A program made the translations under genes and the position numbers. Positions 1 to 7,601 of a stretch of DNA of 64,000 bases are shown here, piece by piece. This DNA comes from Maritimibacter sp. DP1N21-5. GTDB taxonomy: Bacteria; Pseudomonadota; Alphaproteobacteria; Rhodobacterales; Rhodobacteraceae. The stretch is taken from contig NZ_JAHUZF010000006.1 of the NCBI RefSeq assembly GCF_019218295.1, positions 1,922,001-1,986,000 on the forward strand. The letters are read 5' to 3'. Position 1 is the stretch's first letter; every line of letters starts with the position of its first letter. The notes under the pieces were generated by a model, which saw only the letters and a program-made list of their open reading frames with translations, made no database searches and was not told the DNA's origin.

Positions 1-215
1 CCGCGATCGTCCGCTGGCACGAGATCGTCGACCGAAACCTCGGGTCTGTCGAGAATGATGGCGAGCCAAACCGCAACAACTTCAGGGTCAGGCTGGGAGG
101 TTGCCCCGTGGCGCACTGCGTTTCGCGAAACCACTGCTTTGCCGGCCAGGGTTCGCGGCCCGGTACTCTTGGCCGCATTTGCACGATTGCGCGCCGCGAT
201 GCCCGATTGGGTCAT
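1..215 (-). CDS. Conserved hypothetical protein with STGPRT motif, N-terminal part (runs off left edge)
   Basis: The reading frame opens with ATG overlapping the TGA of the upstream gene (ATGA) and stays open to the window edge, so only about 71 residues are visible. Near the N-terminus is the segment RNRANAAKSTGPRTLAGKA followed by SRNAVRHG. This is the hallmark of a widespread small alphaproteobacterial family of unknown function, often found near mobile DNA. It is probably the second gene of a two-gene unit with the upstream 215-residue protein. No catalytic motif is visible and no function can be given. The identification rests on the remembered motif only. Confidence 0.6.
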   Translation of the reverse strand, partial: MTQSGIAARNRANAAKSTGPRTLAGKAVVSRNAVRHGATSQPDPEVVAVWLAIILDRPEVSVDDLVPADDR

Positions 216-859
216 CCTTCAATCCATTCCCCTTCGACGGGGCGCACTTTGACAAGCAGGTCGAAATCGCGCTTTACATCGCGCCGACGTTTCTCCAATT
301 GTTGGATCTTCGTATCGTGCTCCAAGACAGCTTCCGAGTCCCGATAGGCCGCACTCATCACCTCGGTCGGCTCGAGGCCCAGCTTCGCGATTTCATCAAG
401 GGCGGCCTGCTGGTCTGTCGCATTCCTCGATGTCGCACGATCTGCCAACTCCTCACCGGCTTTGACAGCGGAACGACGATCGAAAGACTTGGGATCCTTC
501 CATCTTTCTCCATCCCCGCCTTCCGCAAGGAACTGCTCGAAGGCACGATTCATCTCCCGGGAATGCACAGCCTTTCGATGCGCCACCACGGCATCTGTAA
601 TAGAGGATTTCACAAGCCGGCGAAGACTGGCCTCCCGCATGCGCCGATGTTGAATAAGTTCCCACTCGATTGCGATGAGGTTTTCAGCCACGACAGCTTC
701 GTATGGTGTGGCCGGCATGAGCGATTTCATCATCGCGTCGTGGAACGCTTCGAAATCGCTCGGCGCCTCCCCAATAATTGGATCTCTGGGCGGCAAGAGC
801 TCCGAGAAACTCGTCAGGCTGAAGCGGGATGGGTCGGGCAGCATAGGGTCTTGAGACAT
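212..859 (-). CDS. Hypothetical protein, 215 aa, partner of the STGPRT-motif gene
   Basis: This is a charged, mostly helical soluble protein without signal peptide or membrane segment. It is rich in Glu, Arg and Ala, and its C-terminal third (KIQQLEKRRRDVKRDF) looks like a coiled coil. Its TGA overlaps the ATG of the next gene, so the two are translationally coupled. Similar pairs occur in accessory regions of Rhodobacterales, and coupling suggests the two products act together. I do not recognise a domain with a known activity. A DNA-associated role is conceivable but not shown by the sequence. Confidence 0.5.
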   Translation of the reverse strand: MSQDPMLPDPSRFSLTSFSELLPPRDPIIGEAPSDFEAFHDAMMKSLMPATPYEAVVAENLIAIEWELIQHRRMREASLRRLVKSSITDAVVAHRKAVHSREMNRAFEQFLAEGGDGERWKDPKSFDRRSAVKAGEELADRATSRNATDQQAALDEIAKLGLEPTEVMSAAYRDSEAVLEHDTKIQQLEKRRRDVKRDFDLLVKVRPVEGEWIEG

Positions 860-1067
860 TTGATACTCCGTCTGCGCACCTTCCTAAGACCGCGATGTTC
901 TTGCTTTGATGAGCATTCAGGCCACCATATCTTGTGACCTGGGCTCATGCAATCTCAAGGCGTCTGACACTACCCCGCGACCAGGGCCTGACCGATCCAG
1001 GATCTTCCATTTGGTTGGGCTTCAAACACTGGTGCTGGGTTCCATCGTTCCTGCAATTTCCCAGAAA

Positions 1068-1307
1068 CTATTGAGTTTCCCGCTGCGTCGCCTCCGCTGA
1101 CGATAAATCAAAGAACTCGGAAACATCTGCCTCCAATGCTTCCGCGATCCTCTCCAGGACGAGTGCTGATGGGTTTCGGACACCCCGCTCGACGCCGCTG
1201 ATGTAGCCTCGATCGAAACCACTCGCATTGGCAAAATCTTCCTGAGTGATGTCGCGTTCTTTGCGCATCCTTCGCAAGTTCCATCCAATTCGTTGCCGCA
1301 CATCCAT
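1068..1307 (-). CDS. XRE-family helix-turn-helix transcriptional regulator
   Basis: A 79-residue protein consisting almost entirely of a lambda-Cro/XRE helix-turn-helix. It begins MDVRQRIGWNLRRMRKERDI, followed by the TQEDFANASGFDRGYISGVERG recognition region (QEDFA, RGYISGVERG) and a closing VLERIAEALEADVSEFF helix. I chose the ATG at 1307 because the domain starts there; the frame is open further upstream but adds a low-complexity, Cys- and Ser-containing leader unlike the family. It is divergent from an unknown gene, and a perfect palindrome lies between the two. The expected role is a repressor of its own gene and possibly of the divergent one. Confidence 0.75.
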   Translation of the reverse strand: MDVRQRIGWNLRRMRKERDITQEDFANASGFDRGYISGVERGVRNPSALVLERIAEALEADVSEFFDLSSAEATQRETQ

Positions 1308-1347
1308 GATGCGAAAGCAATTGACGCGATGCGACCAATCAGGCCAC

Positions 1348-1359
1348 GACTTATAAGTC
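1348..1359. promoter_or_regulatory. 12-bp perfect palindrome, candidate XRE operator
   Basis: The sequence GACTTATAAGTC equals its own reverse complement and lies in the 165-bp space between the divergent XRE gene and the 161-residue gene. Small XRE repressors commonly bind such dyads at divergent promoters, so this is the best operator candidate. Only the palindrome is seen; binding is inference. Confidence 0.4.
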
Positions 1360-1472
1360 TCATTTTTCTCTGGACCTCCGAGCGGTCTCGTGCAAACTGA
1401 TCCTCGGGACGACGTACATACTAAGCCCCTGATTTTTCGCACTTATCGCCCCGTCGAAAGGAGCCAAGCAAC

Positions 1473-1958
1473 ATGCAAACTCAGACACGTTTTCCAACAA
1501 TCGTCACGCGAACACGCTTACCGCTTGTTGATCGTGCTTCGCTTTATGGCGAGTATTACGCTGAAATAGCGGCGGACCCTCGTCGTGAGGGAGACCTTCG
1601 AGACAGGGCTGCGTACATGCACATCACCGGCAAGTATCCGTCCCATCTTCGCCCGAAGTACACACGCATGTTGACCCAGATCAGCCGACCTTTCCGCAAG
1701 CCCAGCAGTCTCGACGGAAGAACTGGATACAGGAAGCTCGATGACGACGCTATTCGTGCACTCAACCTCAATCAGCATGAAATGGTGAAAGCGGTTCGGA
1801 AGAAGCTTCAGGAAGGCTTCGTGATCCAACCTAGCCGAGGTTATGGAACGCGCAACGGCTATGGCAAGATATTCATGTTCAAAATGGGCCCTGAGAGCAT
1901 GATCAGCAGTCGCATTACCGTGAACATCCATGGAGCGATCAAAGATGGGTGGTCCTAG
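1473..1958 (+). CDS. Hypothetical basic protein, 161 aa
   Basis: The gene has a good ribosome-binding site (AAAGGAG) before its ATG. The product is soluble and strongly basic, with no signal peptide or membrane helix. The N-terminal half carries REGDLRDRAAYMHITGKYP; the C-terminal half (LNQHEMVKAVRKKLQEGFVI, then a Gly/Tyr-rich RGYGTRNGYGK) is suggestive of a nucleic-acid-binding protein. I do not recognise the family. It is divergent from the XRE gene and may be its target. A strong hairpin follows the stop codon. Confidence 0.5.
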   Translation: MQTQTRFPTIVTRTRLPLVDRASLYGEYYAEIAADPRREGDLRDRAAYMHITGKYPSHLRPKYTRMLTQISRPFRKPSSLDGRTGYRKLDDDAIRALNLNQHEMVKAVRKKLQEGFVIQPSRGYGTRNGYGKIFMFKMGPESMISSRITVNIHGAIKDGWS

Positions 1959-1984
1959 CCCCGACCTTCAGATTAATACTCTTC

Positions 1985-2010
1985 GGATGGCTGGTTCTGA
2001 CCAGCCATCC
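1985..2010 (+). terminator. Hairpin after the 161-aa gene
   Basis: A perfect 11-bp stem (GGATGGCTGGT with its complement) around a 4-base loop TCTG begins 26 bases after the stop codon. No clear T run follows, only GTTTGG, so it may stabilise or weakly terminate the transcript rather than be a classical intrinsic terminator. Confidence 0.5.
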
Positions 2011-2276
2011 ACGTTTGGCAAGCCTAGTAATTTTGCACACTTTGTAGTTTAAGATCCACCTCGAGAGCCTCAGCAACTCTCCAGATTTATTTATACCACT
2101 AATTTGCCAGCCGTAATGGCTGGGCCGGAGCATGAGGCGCATGTGCCCTTGGAACACTCATTGGCGATGATCCGGATCTCCGACCCGAGTCCTGACATTC
2201 ACTGCTTTGGGCATGAAGTGGTCCCACCTTTCCGGACAGGTTTTGCAGCGTTTCTAAGGTGTATCGGTCTTAGGTT

Positions 2277-3155
2277 TCATGCTGCTCTTTGCTCTTCCAA
2301 GCCGGTCCAATATGCCTCGTCGGGCGTTTGCCGATCAAGCGCTGAGTGGGGCCTCTCGGCGTTGTAGAAGGCCATCCAGTTTTTGACGACCCTTCGGGCT
2401 TGGAAGCCGTCAGTGATCTCTTCCAGATAGATCGCCTCCTGCTTCAATGACCGCCACAAACGCTCGATGAAGACGTTGTCCAGGTAGCGACCGCGCCCAT
2501 CCATCGAGATGCGCACGCCAGTCTCGTTTAGCGTCATGATCCAGGCCGATCCCGTAAACTGAGATCCTTGATCTGTGTTCATGACCTCGGGCGGGCCATG
2601 TTTGGCGATGGCCTCGTTGAGGGCATCGATGCAGAAGTCTGCGTGCATCGTGTTCGAGAGCCGCCAGCTTAAGACCTTGCGCGACGCCCAGTCCATGATC
2701 GCCACGACGTAGAGGAACCCGTTGCGCACCGGCACGAAGGTGATGTCGGCGCACCAGACCTGGTTCGGACGCTCGATCTGAATGCCTCGAAGCAGGTAGG
2801 GATAGACCGGATGCTGGGGATGCGGCTGGCTGGTGCGGGGCCGTTTGTAGATCGCCTCCAGCCCCATCTTCGCCATCAGCCTTCTGACGCGATGGCGCCC
2901 GACAACGATCCCATCCCGGCGCAGATAGGCCGCGATCTGGCGACTGCCGAAGAACGGGTATCTGGTGAAGACCAGGTCGATCTCTTTCATCATCGCCAGC
3001 GTGTTCGCGTCGATCCCGACCGGCGTGTAGTAGAACGCCGACCGCGACAGCCGCACCAGTTTGCATTGCTGGCTGATGCTCAACTCGGGATGGTCCCGCT
3101 TAATCATCGCGCGTTTCTTCTCGGGGCTCACCGCTTCAGCCCTTCGGACAAAAAA
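2277..3155 (-). CDS. IS3-family transposase OrfB (DDE integrase domain)
   Basis: This frame is entered from orfA by a -1 shift and supplies the catalytic part of the transposase. After an HTH_21-like region (SISQQCKLVRLSRSAFYY) comes the rve integrase core. The three acidic residues are in WCADITF, NTDQGSQF and DNVFIERLWRSLKQE, so the D,D(35)E triad is complete. The terminal [17 protein letters not shown] is typical of the family. I set the 5' limit at the slip site; the frame stays open upstream inside orfA, but those residues are not orfB-like. There is no sign of decay. Confidence 0.85.
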   Translation of the reverse strand, partial: FFVRRAEAVSPEKKRAMIKRDHPELSISQQCKLVRLSRSAFYYTPVGIDANTLAMMKEIDLVFTRYPFFGSRQIAAYLRRDGIVVGRHRVRRLMAKMGLEAIYKRPRTSQPHPQHPVYPYLLRGIQIERPNQVWCADITFVPVRNGFLYVVAIMDWASRKVLSWRLSNTMHADFCIDALNEAIAKHGPPEVMNTDQGSQFTGSAWIMTLNETGVRISMDGRGRYLDNVFIERLWRSLKQEAIYLEEITDGFQARRVVKNWMAFYNAERPHSALDRQTPDEAYWTGLEEQRAA

Positions 3156-3406
3156 TCGTTCTCGACAGCCAGCCTCCCGATCTTGGCATGGAGCTCTTTG
3201 ATTTCTGCTTCTGTCGGACCTTCCGGTTTGCCGCCACGGGCAAAAACATCGGCCATACCTTCGACAGCCTGGCGCTGCCATGTGCTGACCTGGTTCGGAT
3301 GCACTTGGTGCTTCGCGGCGATCTCCTGGATCGTCTTGTCGCCACGCAGCGCTTCTAACGCGACCTTGGCCTTAAACTGGTCTGTAAACTTTCGGCGTTT
3401 CGCCAT
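3128..3406 (-). CDS. IS3-family transposase OrfA
   Basis: A 92-residue protein with the IS3 OrfA helix-turn-helix (KFTDQFKAKVALEALRG, then TIQEIAAKHQVHPNQVSTW) and a C-terminal leucine-zipper-like helix ending LHAKIGRLAVENDFL. It binds the element ends and is the N-terminal part of the OrfAB transposase. Near its end the coding strand holds T TTT TTG (3149-3156), a heptamer suited to -1 frameshifting into orfB. The short tail after the slip site ends at TGA, as usual for OrfA made without frameshifting. Confidence 0.9.
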   Translation of the reverse strand: MAKRRKFTDQFKAKVALEALRGDKTIQEIAAKHQVHPNQVSTWQRQAVEGMADVFARGGKPEGPTEAEIKELHAKIGRLAVENDFLSEGLKR

Positions 3407-3557
3407 TCTCGTATCCCTTCAAAGGTTTGGGATACACCTTAGCTCGCTGTCCAGTTTTCTGGGACCACTTCAGCATTGCTCTGCCCCCTGAAGACTGGAC
3501 CGTTTGAAGCTGGAGTTTTCGGCTAAGCTTTCCTGGCTGGGAGAGGAGCGGAAACGT

Positions 3558-3860
3558 ATGAAGGCATCGAAGTTCACGGAGGCGCAGAAGGCGTTCATCC
3601 TGAAGCAGGGCGAGCAGGGAACACCGGTCGCCGAGATTTGTCGCAAGGCAGGGATCAGCCAGGCGACCTACTTCAACTGGAAGAAGAAGTATGGCGGGTT
3701 GCTGCCTGACGAGATGCGCCGACTGAAGGCGCTTGAGGACGAGAACACGCGGCTGAAGAAGATCGTCGCGGACCTGACGCTGGACCGGGAGATGGCGAGC
3801 CTTTGTCCGCCATTGGTCCGAGGACAATGGCGAGCGGACGTGATCCGGCGAAAGATCTGA
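3558..3860 (+). CDS. IS3-family transposase OrfA with an internal palindromic insertion
   Basis: A 100-residue OrfA starting MKASKFTEAQKAFILKQGEQ, with the helix-turn-helix (TPVAEICRKAGISQATYFNW) and the zipper helix RLKALEDENTRLKKIVADL. I chose the ATG at 3558, preceded by GAGGAGCGG. Relatives end ...LTLDREM-LQ-DVIRRK. Here the two residues after DREM are replaced by about 14 (ASLCPPLVRGQWRA), encoded by DNA containing an 8-bp inverted repeat. The reading frame is kept. Because the orfB continuation is destroyed, the protein is probably non-functional. Confidence 0.7.
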   Translation: MKASKFTEAQKAFILKQGEQGTPVAEICRKAGISQATYFNWKKKYGGLLPDEMRRLKALEDENTRLKKIVADLTLDREMASLCPPLVRGQWRADVIRRKI

Positions 3861-4405
3861 AGCCTGGTCGTCTGCGAGAGATCGTGACCGGGATGTGCGT
3901 CGACTGGGGCGTGTCGATCCGGAAGGCTTGTGGGGCCGTCTGCTTCGACACGTCCAGCTACCACTACAAGTCCCGGCGGACGCATCAGGCTGCCGTCGAA
4001 AGGCGGATCAAGGAGATCTGCGAGACGCGCGTGCGGTATGGCTATCGCCGTGTGCATGTCTTGCTTCGGCGAGAAGGTTGGATCATCAATATGAAGAAGA
4101 CACGCAGGATTTACAATGAGTTGGGGCTCCAACTGCGCAACAAGCACCCGAAGCGCCGGGTGAAGGCCAAGCTGCGGGAGGACCGCCAAGAAGCTGTTGG
4201 GCCGAACGACGTGTGGGCCATGGATTTCGTGCATGACCAGCTCGCCATGGGTAAGAAGCTGCGCATCCTAACCGTCGTCGATACCCATTCCCGGCTCTGC
4301 CCGGCGGCCGATCCCCGCTTTGCTTACCGGGGCGAGGACGTCGTGCAGACGCTGGAGAAGGTCTGTGGCAGGATCGGCTATCCGAAGACGATCAGAGTCG
4401 ATAAC
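3803..4405 (+). pseudogene. OrfB of the interrupted IS3 element, N-terminal fragment
   Basis: The frame encodes the N-terminal and first catalytic parts of an IS3 OrfB: VSIRKACGAVCFDTSSYHYKS, the VRYGYRRVHVLLRREGW motif and the first aspartate in VWAMDFVHDQL. It reaches the second aspartate region at KTIRVDN and is then cut by the inserted IS110 element, after which the frame reads nonsense to a stop. The C-terminal remainder, including the catalytic glutamate, is at 7311-7601. The pair is a textbook insertional inactivation. Confidence 0.8.
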
Positions 4406-4533
4406 GTCCTATATCGGGAAAATTTTGCTGCTTAGGTCAGCAGGTCATGGGGCATCCGGTGTCCCGGATGTGACCTGCCACGGGATTTTTCCTCCACCGT
4501 TGATTAGAGTCCGCTCCAACTTGAGGACGGACA

Positions 4534-4800
4534 ATGAAGCGAACGAGATTTACGGACGAACAGATCATCGGCATCCTGGCAGAGCACGAGGCAGGCGCGA
4601 AGTGCGCAGACCTTTGCCGCAAGCACGGCATGTCGGAAGGCACCTTCTACAACTGGAAGGCCAAATTCGGCGGCATGACGGTATCGGAGGCGAAGCGGCT
4701 GAAGACGCTCGAGGATGAGAACGCCAAGCTGAAGAAGCTGCTGGCCGAGCAGATGCTCGATCTGGCCGCGATGAAGGAACTGGTTTCAAAAAAGTGGTGA
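4534..4800 (+). CDS. IS3-family (IS407-like) transposase OrfA
   Basis: An 88-residue OrfA beginning [20 protein letters not shown], with the helix-turn-helix [19 protein letters not shown] and the coiled helix [19 protein letters not shown]. Its last codons run over the heptamer A AAA AAG at 4788-4794, a classical -1 slippery site; slipping there leads directly into the orfB frame ([12 protein letters not shown]). Without slipping the protein ends at TGA six codons or fewer later. It provides DNA-end binding and regulation for the transposase. Confidence 0.92.
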   Translation: MKRTRFTDEQIIGILAEHEAGAKCADLCRKHGMSEGTFYNWKAKFGGMTVSEAKRLKTLEDENAKLKKLLAEQMLDLAAMKELVSKKW

Positions 4801-5723
4801 CGCCTGCTGTGAAGCGCGAGGCGGTCGCGCATCTGAGGGCCCGGTTCGGGCTCTCGGAACGGCGGGCGTGCCGGGTTGTCGGGGCGGACCGCAAGATGGT
4901 CCGCTATCAGGCGCAGCGCGCGCCGGATACGGTGCTGCGCGGGCGGTTGCGGGAGCTGGCCAACGAGCGCCGGAGGTTCGGCTATCGGCGCCTCTTCGTG
5001 CTGCTGCGGCGTGAGGGAGAGCCTTCCGGCATCAACCGGATCTATCGGCTCTACCGCGAGGAAGGGTTGACGGTGCGCAAGCGGAAGGCGCGGCGTAAGG
5101 CCGTCGGGACACGGGCGCCGATCCTGGTCGAGGCGCGACCCAATGCGCGCTGGTCGCTGGATTTCGTCCATGACCAGTTCGCCAATGGCCAGCGCTTTCG
5201 GGTGCTCAACGTGGTCGACGACGTCACCCGTGAGTGCCTTGCGGCAATCCCGGACACTTCGATCTCGGGGCGCCGTGTGGCACGTGAACTGACGGCCCTG
5301 ATCGAGCGCCGCGGAAAGCCGGGGATGATCGTCTCTGACAACGGCACCGAACTGACCAGTAACGCAATCTTAACCTTCGCTGCCACCCAGCGGATCGAGT
5401 GGCACTACATCGCGCCGGGAAAGCCGATGCAGAACGGCTTCGTGGAGAGTTTCAACGGACGGATGCGAGACGAGCTGCTCAACGAGACGATGTTCCGCAA
5501 CCTGGCCCATGCGCGGATCGTGATTTCTGCCTGGGCCGCCGACTACAACACCGAACGCCCACACTCAGCCTTGGACTACAAGACCCCCGCCGACTACGCG
5601 CGAACCCTGACCACCGCAATCGCCCGCCCCGCTGCGCAAGATGAAAGCTCCGCGCGTCGGGCGATTGCTCAACCTGCGCCGCTCGGCGTAAACACCAACC
5701 GGGCTCCGGTCGCGGCTGGATGA
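4794..5723 (+). CDS. IS3-family (IS407-like) transposase OrfB
   Basis: A 309-residue catalytic frame. It starts in the HTH region ([18 protein letters not shown]), continues with the [17 protein letters not shown] motif and then the integrase core with aspartates in [10 protein letters not shown] and IVSDNGTEL and the glutamate in [17 protein letters not shown]. The terminus [19 protein letters not shown] is normal for the family. A GTG at 4794 could start it independently, but expression as an OrfAB fusion by -1 frameshifting is expected. It appears intact. Confidence 0.9.
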   Translation: MVTPAVKREAVAHLRARFGLSERRACRVVGADRKMVRYQAQRAPDTVLRGRLRELANERRRFGYRRLFVLLRREGEPSGINRIYRLYREEGLTVRKRKARRKAVGTRAPILVEARPNARWSLDFVHDQFANGQRFRVLNVVDDVTRECLAAIPDTSISGRRVARELTALIERRGKPGMIVSDNGTELTSNAILTFAATQRIEWHYIAPGKPMQNGFVESFNGRMRDELLNETMFRNLAHARIVISAWAADYNTERPHSALDYKTPADYARTLTTAIARPAAQDESSARRAIAQPAPLGVNTNRAPVAAG

Positions 5724-5916
5724 AAGACCCGTGGCAGGTCAGATGCCCTGTTATGGTTGCCCAAGCGGTCTCCGCCGTCAAGAAGCGGTCTCTCCCATAG
5801 CAAACACAGGGTACACGCGTTGGCGGCCCTCACCGTCCTTAAGACGAGATCCAAAATCCCAAGCGGAAGACCTGAACATTATCTACGAGGTCAGCTAACT
5901 GCCTCCACGGCTCTTG

Positions 5917-7173
5917 TCAGACAAGGGTCCTTCCGCCTGGGCTCACCCCCTCGAAGAAGGGGCGATAGGGTTCGCCGTGTTTGACCACGGCGTGTACGGT
6001 GCGCGCCATCTTGGCCGTGATCGCGGTGTAGGCTTTGCGGCGCAGATGGGCATTGTGTCGATCCCGCGCGATGTAGCGTTCGAACTTGTCGCGGAAGCTG
6101 TTCGTGCGTTTGAGCACAGCAACCTGGCCTGCCATCCAGAGAGTTCTGCGAAGCCGTGCATTGCCATACTTCGAGATGCGGCTCTGACCGCGGAACATGC
6201 CAGACTGCGCAGTCGCTAGGTCCATGCCGCAGAACTTCAGGAACTGGCGGTGATGGCGGAAACGGCGCAGATCGCCAGCTTCGGCCAGGATGGTCAGGGC
6301 GTTGATCGGGCCGATCCCGGGGATCGTGGTCAGCAACTGGTAGTCGGGATGATCGGAAAGTAGCTCGATGGCCCGCGCCTCGATCTCGTTGCGCTGGCGA
6401 ACCAGGCTTCGGCCTTCGGCCAGCACAAGGCGAAACATGCGAACGGCGTCGGATTCCGGGTGAACGGGCAGACCCACCGAGCCAGCCGCCGTTGCGTAAA
6501 TATCTGAAAGCAGGCGTTCTTTTGAGACCTTCCGACCGACCACCTGCCACGCATCTGCAACGAAGGCCTCACGGCTCATGGCCGTGATCTTATGCGGCGT
6601 CGGGTACTTCTCGAGGAATGCCAAAAACCAGTCAGTACGCGAACTGCGGTGAAAGCGCTCCGCCTCGGGAAAGTACAGCGGCATGTAATGCGTCAGGATG
6701 CGGTGCCAGAGCTCAGTCTTCGAGCGCGAAACGATCTCGTGGGTCTTTGACAGTTCCTGGATGTCCGCTGTGCCAGTCACCAGTGGATCGTGGAAATACT
6801 GCACGGCGCCGATCTCCATCATATGCAGGATGACCTGGGCGTCCTTCGGATCGTTCTTGTCCCAGCTGTTGTGCAGTGCCTCCCGCGTCCGCGCCAGACC
6901 TACTGAGGAGACCAGCTTCAGGTCAAAACCGGCCTGGCCGAGGTGGTGCGCAAGTGGCCGATGGTAGTTGCCAGTCGCCTCAAAGCCGATCGTTACCGGC
7001 AGGTCGTAGCTGGCAAGAGCGGCGGCCAGTCGCTGGAAATCTTCCAGAGTGTTTGTGATCGTAAGGCGGCGACGACGCTTCTTATCTGGAATGCCAATCA
7101 GCACCTCATGGCGGTATTTGGAAATGTCGATGGCGGCCAACAAGGTCGGCGCGATAGAATGAGTGGCGGTCAT
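5917..7173 (-). CDS. IS110-family transposase (RNA-guided DEDD/serine recombinase)
   Basis: A 418-residue recombinase with the RuvC-like DEDD domain at the N-terminus (D16 in AAIDISKY, E65 in FEATGNYH, D108 and D111 in DKNDPKDAQ). A long helical middle follows, then the C-terminal Tnp domain with the helix-hairpin-helix-like TIPGIGPINALTILAEAGD and the serine-containing SGMFRGQSRISKYGN segment, where the nucleophilic serine is expected. The frame is intact, but the downstream non-coding end of the element carries another IS, which may have destroyed its guide RNA. Transposition in cis is therefore doubtful. Confidence 0.88.
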   Translation of the reverse strand: MTATHSIAPTLLAAIDISKYRHEVLIGIPDKKRRRRLTITNTLEDFQRLAAALASYDLPVTIGFEATGNYHRPLAHHLGQAGFDLKLVSSVGLARTREALHNSWDKNDPKDAQVILHMMEIGAVQYFHDPLVTGTADIQELSKTHEIVSRSKTELWHRILTHYMPLYFPEAERFHRSSRTDWFLAFLEKYPTPHKITAMSREAFVADAWQVVGRKVSKERLLSDIYATAAGSVGLPVHPESDAVRMFRLVLAEGRSLVRQRNEIEARAIELLSDHPDYQLLTTIPGIGPINALTILAEAGDLRRFRHHRQFLKFCGMDLATAQSGMFRGQSRISKYGNARLRRTLWMAGQVAVLKRTNSFRDKFERYIARDRHNAHLRRKAYTAITAKMARTVHAVVKHGEPYRPFFEGVSPGGRTLV

Positions 7174-7310
7174 AGCCGGTCTCCTCAGCGGCGTGGTTCA
7201 TGCAAAACCACTGTTGAGACCTGGGACCCGGTTATGGCCACCCGCTGCGCTATCTGAGGGCTGCGCGCGTGGCCATAACCTCAAACAAGCGCTTCTTCCC
7301 GAGGTGCTAC
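7174..7310 (-). other. Upstream non-coding end of the IS110 element with a 12-bp inverted repeat
   Basis: This 137-bp stretch between the transposase start and the host orfB contains a perfect 12-bp inverted repeat GGTTATGGCCAC (7230-7241) and its complement (7269-7280) around 27 bases. A related direct copy, GTTATGG followed by CCC after three bases, lies at the other end of the element (5750-5762). In IS110-group elements the bridge RNA is encoded upstream of the recombinase, so this end is an alternative site for it. Promoter elements of the transposase must also be here. Confidence 0.4.
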
Positions 7311-7601
7311 GGGAGCGAGTTCATATCCCGAGACTTGGATCTCTGGGCCTATGCCAACGATGTCACCCTGGACTTCTCACGGCCCGGAAAGCCGACGGAT
7401 AACGGGTTCATCGAGGCGTTCAACAGCAAGCTTCGGTCCGAATGCCTGAACGCTCACTGGTTCATGAGCCTTGCCGACGCCCGCGAAAAGCTGGAAGATT
7501 GGCGTAGACACTACAACGAAGACCGACCCCACAGTGCGATCGGATACAACGTCCCGATCGCCATACATTATCCCGATGGCGTCACCAGCCCGTCATCGTG
7601 A
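7311..7601 (+). pseudogene. OrfB of the interrupted IS3 element, C-terminal fragment
   Basis: The fragment starts GSEFISRDLDLWAY directly after the IS110 element and includes the catalytic glutamate in NGFIEAFNSKLRSECLN. It ends with the family terminus HYNEDRPHSAIGYNVP and a normal stop. Joined to the fragment that ends RVDN at 4405 it restores a standard OrfB. An ATG upstream inside the IS110 element keeps the frame open, but the fragment lacks both catalytic aspartates. Confidence 0.85.

Larger units (their letters stand above)
2214..3472 (-). mobile_element. Complete IS3-family insertion sequence (1259 bp)
   Basis: The ends are imperfect inverted repeats sharing TGAAGTGGTCCCA outermost and GGACAG inward. 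They are flanked by a 3-bp direct repeat GCA (2211-2213 and 3473-3475), the expected target duplication. Inside are orfA and orfB on the minus strand joined by a T6G slippery run. Length, gene order and DDE residues all fit an intact, possibly active IS3 element. It landed at the left margin of a second IS3 element, within about ten bases of it. Confidence 0.9.
3482..4405 (+). mobile_element. Second IS3-family element, 5' portion (interrupted; continues at 7311)
   Basis: This segment holds orfA and the first two thirds of orfB of another IS3 element. The orfB frame breaks after RVDN, exactly where the IS110-family element begins, and resumes with GSEFISRDLDLWAY some 2.9 kb later. A left-end motif (TGGACCG, then GAAGCTGGAGTTTTC) matches, inverted and imperfectly, the right-end sequence near 7610-7645. 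The outermost base is uncertain because no clear target duplication is visible. The two parts together total about 1.27 kb, a normal IS3 length. Confidence 0.8.
4471..5741 (+). mobile_element. Complete IS3-family element (1271 bp) inside the IS110 element
   Basis: The outer inverted repeats begin TGACCTGCCACGGG at both ends (4471 onward and, complemented, ending at 5741). A 4-bp target duplication GATG flanks the element (4467-4470 and 5742-5745). It carries orfA and orfB joined by an A AAA AAG frameshift signal. The ends, the 4-bp duplication and the OrfA type fit the IS407-like branch of the IS3 family. All parts look intact, so this is probably the most recent insertion of the nest. Confidence 0.92.
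4450..5748 (-). ncRNA. Candidate bridge/seek RNA hairpin of the IS110 element, split by an IS3 insertion
   Basis: If the inner IS3 element and one GATG copy are removed, the non-coding end reads GGGCATCCGG-TGTC-CCGGATGCCC, a perfect 10-bp stem with a 4-base loop (4450-4459, 4464-4470 and 5746-5748). A second small stem (CTGCT/AGCAG) lies between it and the element end. IS110/IS1111 elements encode a structured guide RNA in a non-coding end, so this stem is a candidate part of it. It could equally be a transcription terminator of the transposase gene. The assignment as RNA is inference from family knowledge. Confidence 0.35.
4406..7310 (-). mobile_element. IS110-family element inserted in the second IS3 element, itself split at 4470/5742
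   Basis: Both boundaries are inferred from where the host orfB frame breaks (after GATAAC at 4405) and resumes (GGGAGCGAG from 7311); an ACG is shared at both junctions, so the exact base is ambiguous by a few positions. There are no terminal inverted repeats, as expected for IS110. One transposase gene lies on the minus strand. About 240 bp of non-coding sequence follow the gene (4406-4470 plus 5742-5916) and about 137 bp precede it. A third element (4471-5741) sits inside the downstream non-coding part. Confidence 0.75.
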
